This document shows positions 17,628-25,642 of a DNA stretch of 64,000 bases, piece after piece (the first letter of the stretch is position 1; each line of letters starts with the position of its first letter). Position numbers and translations under genes: made by a program. The stretch is taken from positions 62,001 through 126,000 of the forward strand of contig NZ_JACAOY010000016.1 of the NCBI RefSeq assembly GCF_013385985.1, written 5' to 3'. Source of the stretch: Pseudomonas sp. B6002. GTDB taxonomy: Bacteria; Pseudomonadota; Gammaproteobacteria; Pseudomonadales; Pseudomonadaceae. Below the pieces are notes generated by a model. The model did no database searches, was not told where the DNA came from, and worked only from the letters and a program-made list of their open reading frames with translations.

Positions 17628-17713
17628 GAGTCGGTTTGTCGGCAATGGCGGTGTGTCTGTTGCCCGAGAGGGAACAGATGGACCGTTATCGCCGGCAAGC
17701 CAGCTCCTACAGG
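17628..17713. repeat. Degenerate REPIN
   Basis: The right arm, ATCGCCGGCAAGCCAGCTCC followed by TACAG, is intact. The left arm (AGAGTCGGTTTGTCGGCAAT) has drifted strongly. It lies between the convergent ends of the small basic protein gene and the PfkB kinase gene. Confidence 0.7.
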
Positions 17714-17722
17714 GGTGGGTGA

Positions 17723-18640
17723 TTATTCGGCGAGCAGTGCGTCGACTTCGGCGGTGCCTGGGGAGGTGGCGGGGCCCCAGCGAGTCACGGCCAGGGCAGC
17801 GGCCGCGTTGGCACGGCGTGCCGCTTCGGCCGGTTGTAAACCGTTGGCCAACCCGGCGAGGAACACGCCGGCATGGGCATCGCCCGCACCGTTGCTGTCC
17901 ACGGCCTTAACCTTGAAACCCGGCACATGTTCGGCCTTGCCCTGGCGGCTGACCCAGCAGCCATTCGGCCCGTCGCGTACCACCAGCAACGCGTCCTCGG
18001 GCAGATGGCGATTGAGTTCGCCCAACGCCTGCGCAACCGTGCCAGCACCGGTAAATGCCAGCGCTTCCGGGCCGTTGCTGGTCCAGATATCGATGCGTGG
18101 CAGCAACGCAACCATCAGCGCTGAGTCTGGCGCCTTGACCAGCGGGCCCGGGTCGAACACCACGGTTATTTCACGCGGCAAGGCCAGCAGCCAATCGAGC
18201 AGCGCTTGCGCTTTGCCGTCCAGCAACAGGCTGTAGCCGCTGACGTACACATAGTCGTCCGCATGCGGCGTCACACTGGCCAAGTCATCAGCACTCAAGT
18301 CACCCTCGGCGCCGATATGGGAAATGAACGTGCGCTCGGTACTGGCTTCGGTGAGCGAGACGCACAAACCGGTGTCTTTGCCCTCGCTGGCAGGCAGGGC
18401 GATTTCCACGCCCTCGGCCTGCATCGCGGCGCGGGCCAGGTCGCCAAATCGACCGTTGCCATGACGCCCCAGGTAAACCACCGGCAAGCCATTGCGCAGG
18501 GCGGCGGCCATCACGTTGAAACCACCGCCGGCTTCGAAACTGGCCGATTGCGCCAGTACGTCGCCACCGGTTGCGGGCAAGGTGTCGAGGGCCATGACCA
18601 AGTCGACGATGACCTGGCCGGTGTGCAGCAATCTAGACAT
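17723..18640 (-). CDS. PfkB-family carbohydrate/nucleoside kinase (YegV-like)
   Basis: This 305-residue ribokinase-fold enzyme has the substrate-binding GGGFNVMAAALRNG near residue 40 and the ATP/catalytic signature DSNGAGDAHAGVF near 247-259, with the catalytic Asp in GAGD. It would phosphorylate a sugar or nucleoside taken up by the permease encoded just upstream. The start overlaps the permease stop by 8 bp, implying coupled translation. E. coli yegV is the same type of kinase beside an ADP-ribosylglycohydrolase-like gene and a GntR gene. The substrate is unknown. Confidence 0.88.
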   Translation of the reverse strand: MSRLLHTGQVIVDLVMALDTLPATGGDVLAQSASFEAGGGFNVMAAALRNGLPVVYLGRHGNGRFGDLARAAMQAEGVEIALPASEGKDTGLCVSLTEASTERTFISHIGAEGDLSADDLASVTPHADDYVYVSGYSLLLDGKAQALLDWLLALPREITVVFDPGPLVKAPDSALMVALLPRIDIWTSNGPEALAFTGAGTVAQALGELNRHLPEDALLVVRDGPNGCWVSRQGKAEHVPGFKVKAVDSNGAGDAHAGVFLAGLANGLQPAEAARRANAAAALAVTRWGPATSPGTAEVDALLAE

Positions 18641-20099
18641 TGGGGCTCTCTACTAAAGCCGGGCGACGATCAGCGGCGCCGCCCAGTACGGCGTAAATCC
18701 CACCGGCCACCAGGAAGGTGACGATCCAGCCCAGGCCGTTATGGCCCAGCCAGGAGTCGGACAATGGCCCGGCAAACCAGATGTTTTCTGCGGTGGTGCC
18801 GATGGTGGTGAAGCTGAAGCCCAGCACGATCGCCACGGCCCAGGCGCCGAACGCGCGCCATTCCACACCACCACGATACCAGTAGGCGCTGCTTGGGGAG
18901 ACGTCCAGCAGGTCTTTGGGGCTGTAGTAATGGCGATGAATCAGGTCGACCACAAAGATGCCGACCCATGCCGTGATCGGCACCGCCAGCAGCGAGATGA
19001 AGGTGATGAACGGGCCATAGAAGCTGTCGGCGATCAACATGAAGTAAATCGACCCGGCGAAGATCGCCACGATGTCGACGATCACCGCGTGCACACGCTT
19101 GACCTTGAGGCCCAGGGTCAACGTGGTGAGGCCGGCCGAGTACACCGAGAGGTTGTTGGACAGCAGCAACCCGCCAAAGGCCGTGATCAGGTACGGCACG
19201 GCCATCCAGGTCGGCAGCATGTCGCGGATCGCGATGATCGGGTCGGTGGCCGACGCCAAGTCGTTGTTGCCCACCGACAGCAGGCCGCCGAGGGTGATCA
19301 GCAACACCAGCGGGATACCCGCGCCAAACGCGGCAGACGCCACCAGGCGCACGGCCTTGACGCTGCGGTGCTGGTAGCGCGACATGTCGGCACCGGCGTT
19401 GGCCCAGCCGATACCGGTGCCGGCCGCCATGGTACCCACGCCGATAATCATCGCGCTCAACGGTGCCGGCGTGGCGTTGAACACCGCGCTCCAGTCGATG
19501 GTGGCGCAGAGGAAACCGCCCACCAGGATGTTCAAGGCGCCGAACACGTAGGTGGCCCACTTCTGGATCACCAGCAAGGTGGCATGGCCCAGGCCGGACA
19601 CCGACAGGGTCAACAGCACGAAGATCGCGATGAAGATCAGGGTGAGTACCGGCGCACTTTTCGCCTCGACCGGCGAATGGAACAGGATCGAACACAACGA
19701 CAGCAGCACGAACGCGGCGGTAGTGGTGTTGACGGTTTCCCAGCCCAGTCGCGACATCAGCGAGACCAGGGTGGGGCCGATATTGCCGCGCACGCCGAAG
19801 ATGGCTCGGGACAGCGTGAGGCTCGGCGCACGACCGCGACGCCCGGCGATGGAAATGATGCCCACCACCGCAAAGGAGCCAGCGGCGCCGAGGATCGCCA
19901 CGATGATCGCCTGCCAGATGGCCAGGCCACGGAACGCCACCAGCGTCGCGCCCAGGGGCAAGCCGAGGATGCTGATGTTGGCGGCGAACCACACCCAGAA
20001 CAGTTGCAGCGGATGGCCGTTGCACTCGCCTTCGGGGACCGGTTCTATGCCGCGTGTTTCCAATTGCCCGGCGCTTTGGCCGGAAGAGGTGCTGCTCAT
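18633..20099 (-). CDS. NCS1-family purine/cytosine-type permease
   Basis: The 488-residue membrane protein has about twelve transmembrane segments. The early region NISILGLPLGATLVAFRGL and ADMSRYQHR are typical of cytosine/purine/allantoin permeases (CodB-PucI). It should import a nucleobase, nucleoside or related heterocycle by cation symport. It lies between the ADP-ribosylglycohydrolase gene and the kinase gene on one strand and overlaps the latter. A REPIN sits in the 158-bp gap before it. In the E. coli yegTUV set the transporter belongs to a different family (NHS), so this is a substitution of carrier type. Confidence 0.88.
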   Translation of the reverse strand: MSSTSSGQSAGQLETRGIEPVPEGECNGHPLQLFWVWFAANISILGLPLGATLVAFRGLAIWQAIIVAILGAAGSFAVVGIISIAGRRGRAPSLTLSRAIFGVRGNIGPTLVSLMSRLGWETVNTTTAAFVLLSLCSILFHSPVEAKSAPVLTLIFIAIFVLLTLSVSGLGHATLLVIQKWATYVFGALNILVGGFLCATIDWSAVFNATPAPLSAMIIGVGTMAAGTGIGWANAGADMSRYQHRSVKAVRLVASAAFGAGIPLVLLITLGGLLSVGNNDLASATDPIIAIRDMLPTWMAVPYLITAFGGLLLSNNLSVYSAGLTTLTLGLKVKRVHAVIVDIVAIFAGSIYFMLIADSFYGPFITFISLLAVPITAWVGIFVVDLIHRHYYSPKDLLDVSPSSAYWYRGGVEWRAFGAWAVAIVLGFSFTTIGTTAENIWFAGPLSDSWLGHNGLGWIVTFLVAGGIYAVLGGAADRRPALVESPNV

Positions 20100-20185
20100 G
20101 AGAGGGTGCTCCTGGTGCCTGTATTGTTGTGGTTGTGGCAGAGAATCAAAGCGGTGAACCGGTCATCCTGACTCGACGCGAACCT

Positions 20186-20253
20186 TGTAGGAGCCCGGCT
20201 TGCCGGCGATGGCGATAGTGAGGACGCCATCGCCGGCAAGCCGGGCTCCTACA
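20186..20253. repeat. REPIN inside the GntR-permease operon
   Basis: TGTAGGAGCCCGGCTTGCCG and its inverted copy flank GCGATAGTGAGGA. The arms continue through GCGATGGCG and its complement. The element separates the ADP-ribosylglycohydrolase stop (20258) from the permease start (20099). Confidence 0.9.
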
Positions 20254-20257
20254 GGGG

Positions 20258-21259
20258 TCAGCGCAGTTTCAGCAGCCCTTGCACCAGCGGCTGCAACTCC
20301 AGGCCATTGACCTGCTTGACCTGTTCGATCAGCGCCTCGGGCCAGCACTGCAGGCCCAGGCACGCGCCTAACATCGCCCCAAGAATGGCGGCGATGGTGT
20401 CGGTGTCACCGCCGAGGCTGGCGGCCAGGCACAGGGCCTCGAAAGCATTCATCTCCCCCACCGCCACTTGCTGCGCGAGGGCAAACGACACCACCACCGA
20501 CTCCTGAGAGGCGACGGAGGTGCCGATCAATTCGTAGAGCAAGTCGGCGAACAAGGCTTTGTCGCCACTGCCGACGCTCAAAGTGCGCGCCCAACTGATG
20601 CGGGTGGAAATGCGCCCACCAGCGATCCAGTGGCCATGGTTTTCCGCCTGCTGGGCGATCTGCACACCGATGTTCAGGGCTTCACCGAGGTCGGTGCCAT
20701 TGATGCCCGCCGAGACCACAGCCGCCACGGCAGCGGCGCTGGAGATGCCGAGGCTGGTGTTGTGGGTGACCTGGCAGGCCTGGATCACCGCCTGGATAAA
20801 GTGCTCCGGGTCGCTGACGTCGGCCGCGATGCCCACGGGGGTGATGCGCATCGCCGCGCCGTTGGTGGTGCCATAACGTCCGGACTCTTCAGGTGTGTGG
20901 CCGGCGAGGATCATGTCGATGGCACGCTTGGTCGACGGCCCGAGCAAATCCTGGGAGCCTTTGGCGCGCATCACCGCTTCCCACTCGATCAGGCGCTGGG
21001 CCAGTACCGTGGGTTCGATCTTGCCGTGCCCTTCCACCAGCAACTCGCCGACCAGGATCGCCTGCTCGGTGTCGTCGGTGATCGAGCCAGCAGGCATGTT
21101 CGGCGCAATCGGTTGGTCGGCGTCGGCGTCTTCCAGGCCGGTGATGGCACCGAAGCGCGCCCTGACTTGCTCGCGGCTCAGGGACTGGGTAGGCATCCCG
21201 AGGGCATCGCCCAGCGCCAAGCCGTAGAACGCGCCGAGTGCGCGAATATCCGGGGTCAT
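20258..21259 (-). CDS. ADP-ribosylglycohydrolase family protein (YegU/DraG-like)
   Basis: A 333-residue ADP-ribosyl-(dinitrogen-reductase) hydrolase-type protein. Metal-binding motifs are intact: LGDALGMPTQ near the start, SITDDTEQAI near residue 60, and the C-terminal SLGGDTDTIAAI. The family cleaves N- or O-glycosidic bonds to ADP-ribose or related ribosides. No nitrogenase genes are nearby, so DraG function is unlikely. The ATG at 21259 overlaps the GntR stop (ATGA), so both are cotranslated. The longer frame up to 21439 runs through the GntR gene and is rejected. It probably acts on a riboside imported by the NCS1 permease. Confidence 0.88.
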   Translation of the reverse strand: MTPDIRALGAFYGLALGDALGMPTQSLSREQVRARFGAITGLEDADADQPIAPNMPAGSITDDTEQAILVGELLVEGHGKIEPTVLAQRLIEWEAVMRAKGSQDLLGPSTKRAIDMILAGHTPEESGRYGTTNGAAMRITPVGIAADVSDPEHFIQAVIQACQVTHNTSLGISSAAAVAAVVSAGINGTDLGEALNIGVQIAQQAENHGHWIAGGRISTRISWARTLSVGSGDKALFADLLYELIGTSVASQESVVVSFALAQQVAVGEMNAFEALCLAASLGGDTDTIAAILGAMLGACLGLQCWPEALIEQVKQVNGLELQPLVQGLLKLR

Positions 21260-21969
21260 TTCAAGGCTCCAAACTGCAGGTGCAAGCGAAAGTGCAAAGG
21301 GTCGAGCAAACTCTCGACGTACTCCATGAAGCGCTCGCGGCGGTCGTAGGTGGTGCGCGAGGCCTTGAGAAACACGGTGCCGGCAGGTCGGCCGAGCAGC
21401 TCGGCGTCTTCGTCGTTCAGCGGCTCGGCGCCGATCCATTGGTCACCTTCGGCGCCGACATAACCGTAGGCTGCCAGGGTGATGGTCAGGGAGTTATCGA
21501 TCAGGCCGACTCGCGGCAGGCTTTCCAGGCCTCCCGCGGCAGGCATCAGTGAACGTTCGAGGGACACGGCGACGCCATCGGTGGTGCGCCGGCGACGGTC
21601 GAGGGCGATGAACTGGTCGCTGCCGAAACGGCTGGCCAGGTCCGGCCGAGTGACCGCTTCCAGGCGCAGGATGTCGGTGGTGACCAGTGCGCCGGTGTCG
21701 GCCAGGGCTTGGGCCCAGCCGCTGCGTTGGTCGAGCACCATGCCGTCAAAGGTGACGATGGAGCCGACGCCGCTCTGGGTCGCGATGTAGTTGCGACGCT
21801 TGAGCTCGGCCAGGGCTTCGCGCAGGGTGCCGCGGCTGACCGCGAACTCCTCGGCCAGTTGATGCTCGCCCGGCAGCAGGAAACCGTCGGCCATCACCCC
21901 ACCCTCGATACGGCGGATGAGCTCGTCGACGACGCGTTTTTTCTTATCAAATCGAACATGTCTAATCAT
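21256..21969 (-). CDS. GntR/HutC-family transcriptional regulator (YegW-like)
   Basis: This 237-residue regulator has an N-terminal GntR winged helix (about 5-72, with LPGEHQLAEEFAVSRGTLREA) and a C-terminal UTRA effector domain ending in ASRTTYDRRERFMEYVES. It is the first gene of the operon and its stop overlaps the next start. It likely autoregulates the set in response to the transported compound or its phosphate. ATG at 21969 is preferred to TTG at 21975; neither has a strong ribosome-binding site. Confidence 0.88.
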   Translation of the reverse strand: MIRHVRFDKKKRVVDELIRRIEGGVMADGFLLPGEHQLAEEFAVSRGTLREALAELKRRNYIATQSGVGSIVTFDGMVLDQRSGWAQALADTGALVTTDILRLEAVTRPDLASRFGSDQFIALDRRRRTTDGVAVSLERSLMPAAGGLESLPRVGLIDNSLTITLAAYGYVGAEGDQWIGAEPLNDEDAELLGRPAGTVFLKASRTTYDRRERFMEYVESLLDPLHFRLHLQFGALK

Positions 21970-22039
21970 GTACAAATTGATAACCGAAAGCGCCCGATGG
22001 CAGCAAGCGAATTATTTCAGAGAGATGAAAAAAACCGCC

Positions 22040-22600
22040 TCAGGGCTCCAGGCCAATGGGGAAAAATTCCCCGCCGCTCCAGACGCCCAGCCAGTTCTGA
22101 CCGTTGATCGGACGGCTCACCGCCAGCTCCACCAATTGGTAGAACGCGTTGCGGTGCACGAGGGCTTCGAGGTTGGTGCGCACCCGCAGGTAAGGCGCAG
22201 GTTCCTGGGTGACAGGGTCGATCACCACCCGCAGCGGGTGCTCAAGGCCCGCCTCGATCTGATCGTCGACGTTGGTGGTAAAGCGCAGCACTTGGCTTTC
22301 GCCCTGCCCTTCCACTTCCAGCGTGACCGCGACAAACGGCGCATCATCGACGGTGATGCCGACCTTTTCCACCGGGGTCACCAGGAAATACTCATCGCCG
22401 TCGCGGCGAATGATGTTGGAGAACAACTTGACCATCGGTTTACGCCCGATTGGCGTGCCCTGGTAGAACCAGGTGCCGTCGCGGGCGATGCGCATGTCGA
22501 TGTTGCCGCAGAAATCCGGGTTCCACAGGTGCACCGGCGCCGGTCCCTTGCCCTTGGGCAGTTGGGCCAACAGGTCGTTGGCCTTGGCGGAATCGGTCAT
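22040..22600 (-). CDS. DUF1285 domain-containing protein
   Basis: A 186-residue cytoplasmic protein that matches the DUF1285 family along its length: HLWNPDFCGNIDMRIARDGTWFYQGTPIGR, then FSNIIRRDGDEYFLVTPVEKVGI, then a C-terminal region ending NWLGVWSGGEFFPIG. No enzymatic residues are known for the family. GGAGACC precedes the ATG. It follows the DUF4823 lipoprotein gene by 16 bp on the same strand and the two are probably cotranscribed, as in other pseudomonads. Function unknown. Confidence 0.88.
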   Translation of the reverse strand: MTDSAKANDLLAQLPKGKGPAPVHLWNPDFCGNIDMRIARDGTWFYQGTPIGRKPMVKLFSNIIRRDGDEYFLVTPVEKVGITVDDAPFVAVTLEVEGQGESQVLRFTTNVDDQIEAGLEHPLRVVIDPVTQEPAPYLRVRTNLEALVHRNAFYQLVELAVSRPINGQNWLGVWSGGEFFPIGLEP

Positions 22601-22616
22601 GCGGGTCTCCTTTGAG

Positions 22617-23222
22617 TTACTGGTCGCTCATCCCCAGCAGGCTGCGCGCGTACTGCGCCAGCGGGCGGGCGATCAGGTCTTGAGGCTTGTTGTCGTGGAA
22701 CGTCAGTAAACCGCCACGGCTGCGAATGCGCACAGTATCAATCAAATACTGGGTGCTGGTCTCAATCAGCATGACCTGAATCACGCCACTGTCCAGGCCA
22801 ACGCGGTCCAGGGCTTGCTGGTCGGTCCACTCGTCGGCATTGCCGATGCGGTCATCGGCTGCCGCAAAGCGGCAGTACAGCAGGTAGTGCGCGCCGGCTG
22901 CACGGGCTTCGGACATTGCCTGTTCAAGGCCTTCGGTCTGGCGGGCGCGACGCACCATGGGGAAGTACTCGACGAAACCGTTGAAGGCTTCTTCGGCCAC
23001 CACGTTGGGACGTGGGTAGGCGCTGCCCGGCGGCACAAAGGCACCTTGGGCGATAAAGATGAATGAGTCGGGCTGCACGCGAATCGAGGCGCTGCGGCGT
23101 GTATCACTGTGGTCCAGCAGCCCAGCGTCACTCATCTGATAACGGGTGCCTTCGGCCATATCGCTGACGGTCATGCAACCACTCAGCGTCATCGACGCCA
23201 GCAACAACACCAGACTACGCAT
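22617..23222 (-). CDS. DUF4823 lipoprotein
   Basis: The 201-residue protein begins with a lipoprotein signal peptide (RSLVLLLASM then LSGC), with lipidation expected at the Cys of LSGC (about residue 16). The mature part contains ADDRIGNADEWTDQQALDRV and IQVMLIETSTQYLIDTVRI and matches the DUF4823 pattern. It should be anchored in the envelope. GGAGGATTAGG directly before the ATG at 23222 fixes the start. The longer frame from 23288 is rejected. It is paired with the DUF1285 gene. Function unknown. Confidence 0.87.
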   Translation of the reverse strand: MRSLVLLLASMTLSGCMTVSDMAEGTRYQMSDAGLLDHSDTRRSASIRVQPDSFIFIAQGAFVPPGSAYPRPNVVAEEAFNGFVEYFPMVRRARQTEGLEQAMSEARAAGAHYLLYCRFAAADDRIGNADEWTDQQALDRVGLDSGVIQVMLIETSTQYLIDTVRIRSRGGLLTFHDNKPQDLIARPLAQYARSLLGMSDQ

Positions 23223-23308
23223 CCTAATCCTCCAGAAGCCGGTGACGGAAAACCGGCGAATGGGCGTGAGATGCAGAATCCAGGCCATTCATCGCAATGC
23301 TGAATATC

Positions 23309-23398
23309 TGTAGGAGCTGGCTTGCCAGCGATTGCATCAACTCGGTGTGACTGATCCACCGAGGTGCTTGCATCGCAGGCAAGCCAGCTCCCACACAA
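23309..23398. repeat. Hybrid REPIN
   Basis: The left arm is the TGTAGGAGCTGGCTTGCCAG variant and the right arm is the complement of TGTGGGAGCTGGCTTGCCTG, so the two arms belong to different REP variants. It lies between the DUF4823 gene and the end of moaA. Confidence 0.85.
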
Positions 23399-23421
23399 GC
23401 CCGCGCCTACAGGGGATGGGG

Positions 23422-24390
23422 TCAGCCGCCGATGATCTTCATGATGGTGGCACCGCCAGAGAAGGCGACTTCCTGCTTGTCGCCCAGGGCCTTCATCAAC
23501 AAACCTTGCAGCGCGGGAAGCGCCTGGTGGCGGGGCTTGTCCAGCAAGTCGCCGATGTAGTGACGGTTACTCGACGACAGGCAGCCATGCAGCCAGCCGG
23601 TGGAGGACAGCCGCAGCCGCGAACAGGTCCGGCAAAACGGCACACTTTCATTAGCGATCACGCCGAAGAAGCCTTTGCCTGGGACTTCGTAACGCACGGC
23701 GGTGGCGTCCACCGGGGCGTTGGCTTGCAGGTATTCGTGGTGTTCGCCGATCAGGCTGAGCAATTGCTGCAGGCTGACAAACTGCTGCAGGAACGCGTTG
23801 GAGTCCTTGGCCAAGTGGCCCATGCGCATCAGCTCGATGAAGCGCAACTCGTAGCCGCGTTCCAGGCAGTAGTCGAGCAGCGGCATGACCTGGTCCAGGT
23901 TCTGCCCACGCAACGGCACCATGTTCACTTTAATCTTGAGGCCGGCGGCGCGGGCCTGGTCCATGCCGTCGAGCACAGTGGCAAGGTCGCCGCCACGGGC
24001 GATGCTGCGGAAGGCGTCGGCGTCCAGTGTGTCGAGGGAAACGTTGATGCGCCGGATACCCGCCTCCACCAGCAGCGGCAACTTGCGCGCCAGGAGCTGG
24101 CCATTGGTGGTCAAGCTGATATCACTGAGCCCCATCTGCCCCACCGCGCCCATGAAGGCTTCCAGCTTGGGGCTGACCAGTGGCTCGCCCCCGGTGATGC
24201 GCAGGCGGTCGATGCCCGCCGCTTCGATCAGGTAAGCCACGCCACGGGCCATGGCCTCGGCCGAGAGTTCGTCCTGGGCAGCCACCAGCCGCTTGCCATT
24301 AGGCACGCAGTAGGTACACGCGTAATTGCAGGCTGAGGTCAGGCTGATTCGCAAATTGCGAAAACGCCTGCCTTGACGATCAACGATCAT
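23422..24390 (-). CDS. moaA: GTP 3',8-cyclase MoaA
   Basis: This 322-residue radical-SAM enzyme starts molybdenum-cofactor synthesis from GTP with MoaC. The SAM-cluster cysteines are in SACNYACTYC near residues 21-28. The C-terminal second [4Fe-4S] cluster ligands are in FCRTCSRLRLS and WLHGC. The C-terminal GG dipeptide, needed for activity in MoaA, is present (KIIGG). The gene stands alone. Pseudomonads often carry two moaA copies, and this may be one of them. A 13-bp perfect hairpin lies 31-64 bases upstream of its start. The only molybdoenzyme genes in the window are at 44565-47353. Confidence 0.93.
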   Translation of the reverse strand: MIVDRQGRRFRNLRISLTSACNYACTYCVPNGKRLVAAQDELSAEAMARGVAYLIEAAGIDRLRITGGEPLVSPKLEAFMGAVGQMGLSDISLTTNGQLLARKLPLLVEAGIRRINVSLDTLDADAFRSIARGGDLATVLDGMDQARAAGLKIKVNMVPLRGQNLDQVMPLLDYCLERGYELRFIELMRMGHLAKDSNAFLQQFVSLQQLLSLIGEHHEYLQANAPVDATAVRYEVPGKGFFGVIANESVPFCRTCSRLRLSSTGWLHGCLSSSNRHYIGDLLDKPRHQALPALQGLLMKALGDKQEVAFSGGATIMKIIGG

Positions 24391-24420
24391 GGATCACTCC
24401 GGCAGAGGATGATGGGGGCG

Positions 24421-24454
24421 TGCTAAAAGCTGACTCATAAATCAGCTTTTAGCA
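24421..24454. promoter_or_regulatory. Perfect 13-bp stem-loop upstream of moaA
   Basis: TGCTAAAAGCTGA, an 8-nt loop CTCATAAA, then TCAGCTTTTAGCA. It lies 31-64 bases before the moaA start and 76 bases after the TetR stop. It lacks a trailing T run and could be an operator, a leader structure or a weak terminator. Confidence 0.55.
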
Positions 24455-24529
24455 AGATCCTTGCCTGAGTATATTCCTGGGACACTGCGCCTGGCAGTAA
24501 ATCATTGGGCCATCACTGTGGCGAATGAC

Positions 24530-25198
24530 TTATACAGCAGGGGTTTCCCCGCCCTTGGAATCGGGACTTGGCAGGTCAGCGCTGTGCTTGCGCTTGTTGC
24601 CCATGCGCACACCAATGTCCATCAGGAACTGGAAGAAACCTTCCTGATCTTCCAGCACATTGCTCCAGAACGGCGAGTGGTACAGCGCCACCGCGCCATG
24701 CACCAGCGCCCATGCCGCGCAGTAGTGGAAATACGGCGGCACGTCTTCAAGCTTGCCTTCGGTGATGCGGCCCTTGATCAGCAGGGTCAGGCGTTCGAAG
24801 TTCGAGGCACGGATCTTGTGCAACTCCTCGACCATCTCCGGCACCTGGTGGCCCTTGACCACCTTCTCTTCCAGGCGGTCGAACAGGCGGTAGCGCTGCG
24901 GGTCGCGCATGCGGAACTCGAAGTAGGCCCGGGACAGCGCCTCCTTGTCCTTGTCGACGTCGGCCGAATGCAACAGCTCGTTCAAATCGCGCTCGTAGTC
25001 GAGCATCAGGCGCAGGTAAATCTCGGCCTTGGATTTGAAGTGCTTGTAGATCGTGCCTTTGCCGATACCCACGGCATCCGCAATCATCTCGACGGTGACG
25101 CTGTCTTCACCTTGTTCGAGGAACAGCTTGAGTGCTGTGTCGAGAATTTCCTGCTCACGGCGGCGAAACTCACGGACCTTACGGGGTTCTTTTTGCAT
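24530..25198 (-). CDS. TetR-family transcriptional regulator
   Basis: A 222-residue TetR/AcrR regulator. The helix-turn-helix (about 15-60) contains QEILDTALKLFLEQGED, TVEMIADAVGIGKGTIYKHF and KSKAEIYLRLM. The long C-terminal ligand domain shows no recognisable ligand signature. ATG at 25198 (MQKEPRKVREF) is chosen as the conserved family start; the GTG at 25246 has no ribosome-binding site. The same gene lies beside rgsA in other pseudomonads. Its targets are unknown. Confidence 0.87.
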   Translation of the reverse strand: MQKEPRKVREFRRREQEILDTALKLFLEQGEDSVTVEMIADAVGIGKGTIYKHFKSKAEIYLRLMLDYERDLNELLHSADVDKDKEALSRAYFEFRMRDPQRYRLFDRLEEKVVKGHQVPEMVEELHKIRASNFERLTLLIKGRITEGKLEDVPPYFHYCAAWALVHGAVALYHSPFWSNVLEDQEGFFQFLMDIGVRMGNKRKHSADLPSPDSKGGETPAV

Positions 25199-25498
25199 GA
25201 GGGAGAAGTCTGCAGAGGTCAATGTGGGAGGGTTGCGCAGGGCCACGGATACGTGGCGATACGATTTACCCAGTGCGAGGGATTATCCCGACTGAACAGT
25301 CGTTGGGCAATGTCTATGTGAACCCGCAATGCACTTAACTTTCAATGTGCCAACGAATTCATCGCTATCAGTCAGAAATAATACGCAATACATACACCTG
25401 TGCACTGGCTCAATGAGAACTCAAGCGAAGCGCGCGTATTCCAAATCTGTTTAAAAAACGATCAGATGCGACTGGACTGAATGGGATACTGATCAATA
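25199..25498. other. Intergenic region upstream of rgsA
   Basis: About 300 bases between the TetR start and the rgsA promoter. The stretch is comparatively AT-rich. I see no open frame with a good start signal, no REP and no hairpin of note. It should contain the TetR promoter and upstream elements of rgsA; GATACT at 25485-25490 is a possible -10. Confidence 0.45.
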
Positions 25499-25624
25499 CT
25501 TCAATTGTCGACGTGGCATCTCCCCCAAGTGACGCGTCGACCTGGGTACCGACGGACTGTGTGCCCTTGTTTTACTCCTAATGGTCTTAGCCCGGATTCA
25601 CCCCCCAGAACCCGGGTTTTTTTT
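25499..25624 (+). ncRNA. rgsA: Small regulatory RNA RgsA (P16)
   Basis: The assignment rests on position and shape. In pseudomonads the RpoS-dependent sRNA RgsA, about 120 nt, lies between this TetR gene and tatD. Here that interval ends in a clear intrinsic terminator (stem AGCCCGG / CCGGGTT, then eight T, 25589-25624). GATACT (25485-25490) and CAATACT (25494-25500) are possible -10 elements, giving a transcript of about 125 nt. The 5' end is approximate. RgsA is known to be linked to Gac/RpoS control and peroxide resistance. Confidence 0.7.
25589..25624 (+). terminator. Intrinsic terminator of rgsA
   Basis: A seven-pair stem (AGCCCGG with CCGGGTT, one G-U pair) with a C-rich loop is followed by a run of eight T. 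It is correctly oriented for the plus-strand sRNA and stops just before the convergent tatD gene. Confidence 0.8.
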
Positions 25625-25642
25625 GCCTGCGATTTGGCCTCG

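Noticed and set aside
18739-20171. Long open frames on both strands over the NCS1 permease gene
   Set aside because: His/Arg/Gly-rich translations without hydrophobic pattern or domain. The permease frame has clear membrane segments and overlaps its neighbour as expected for an operon.
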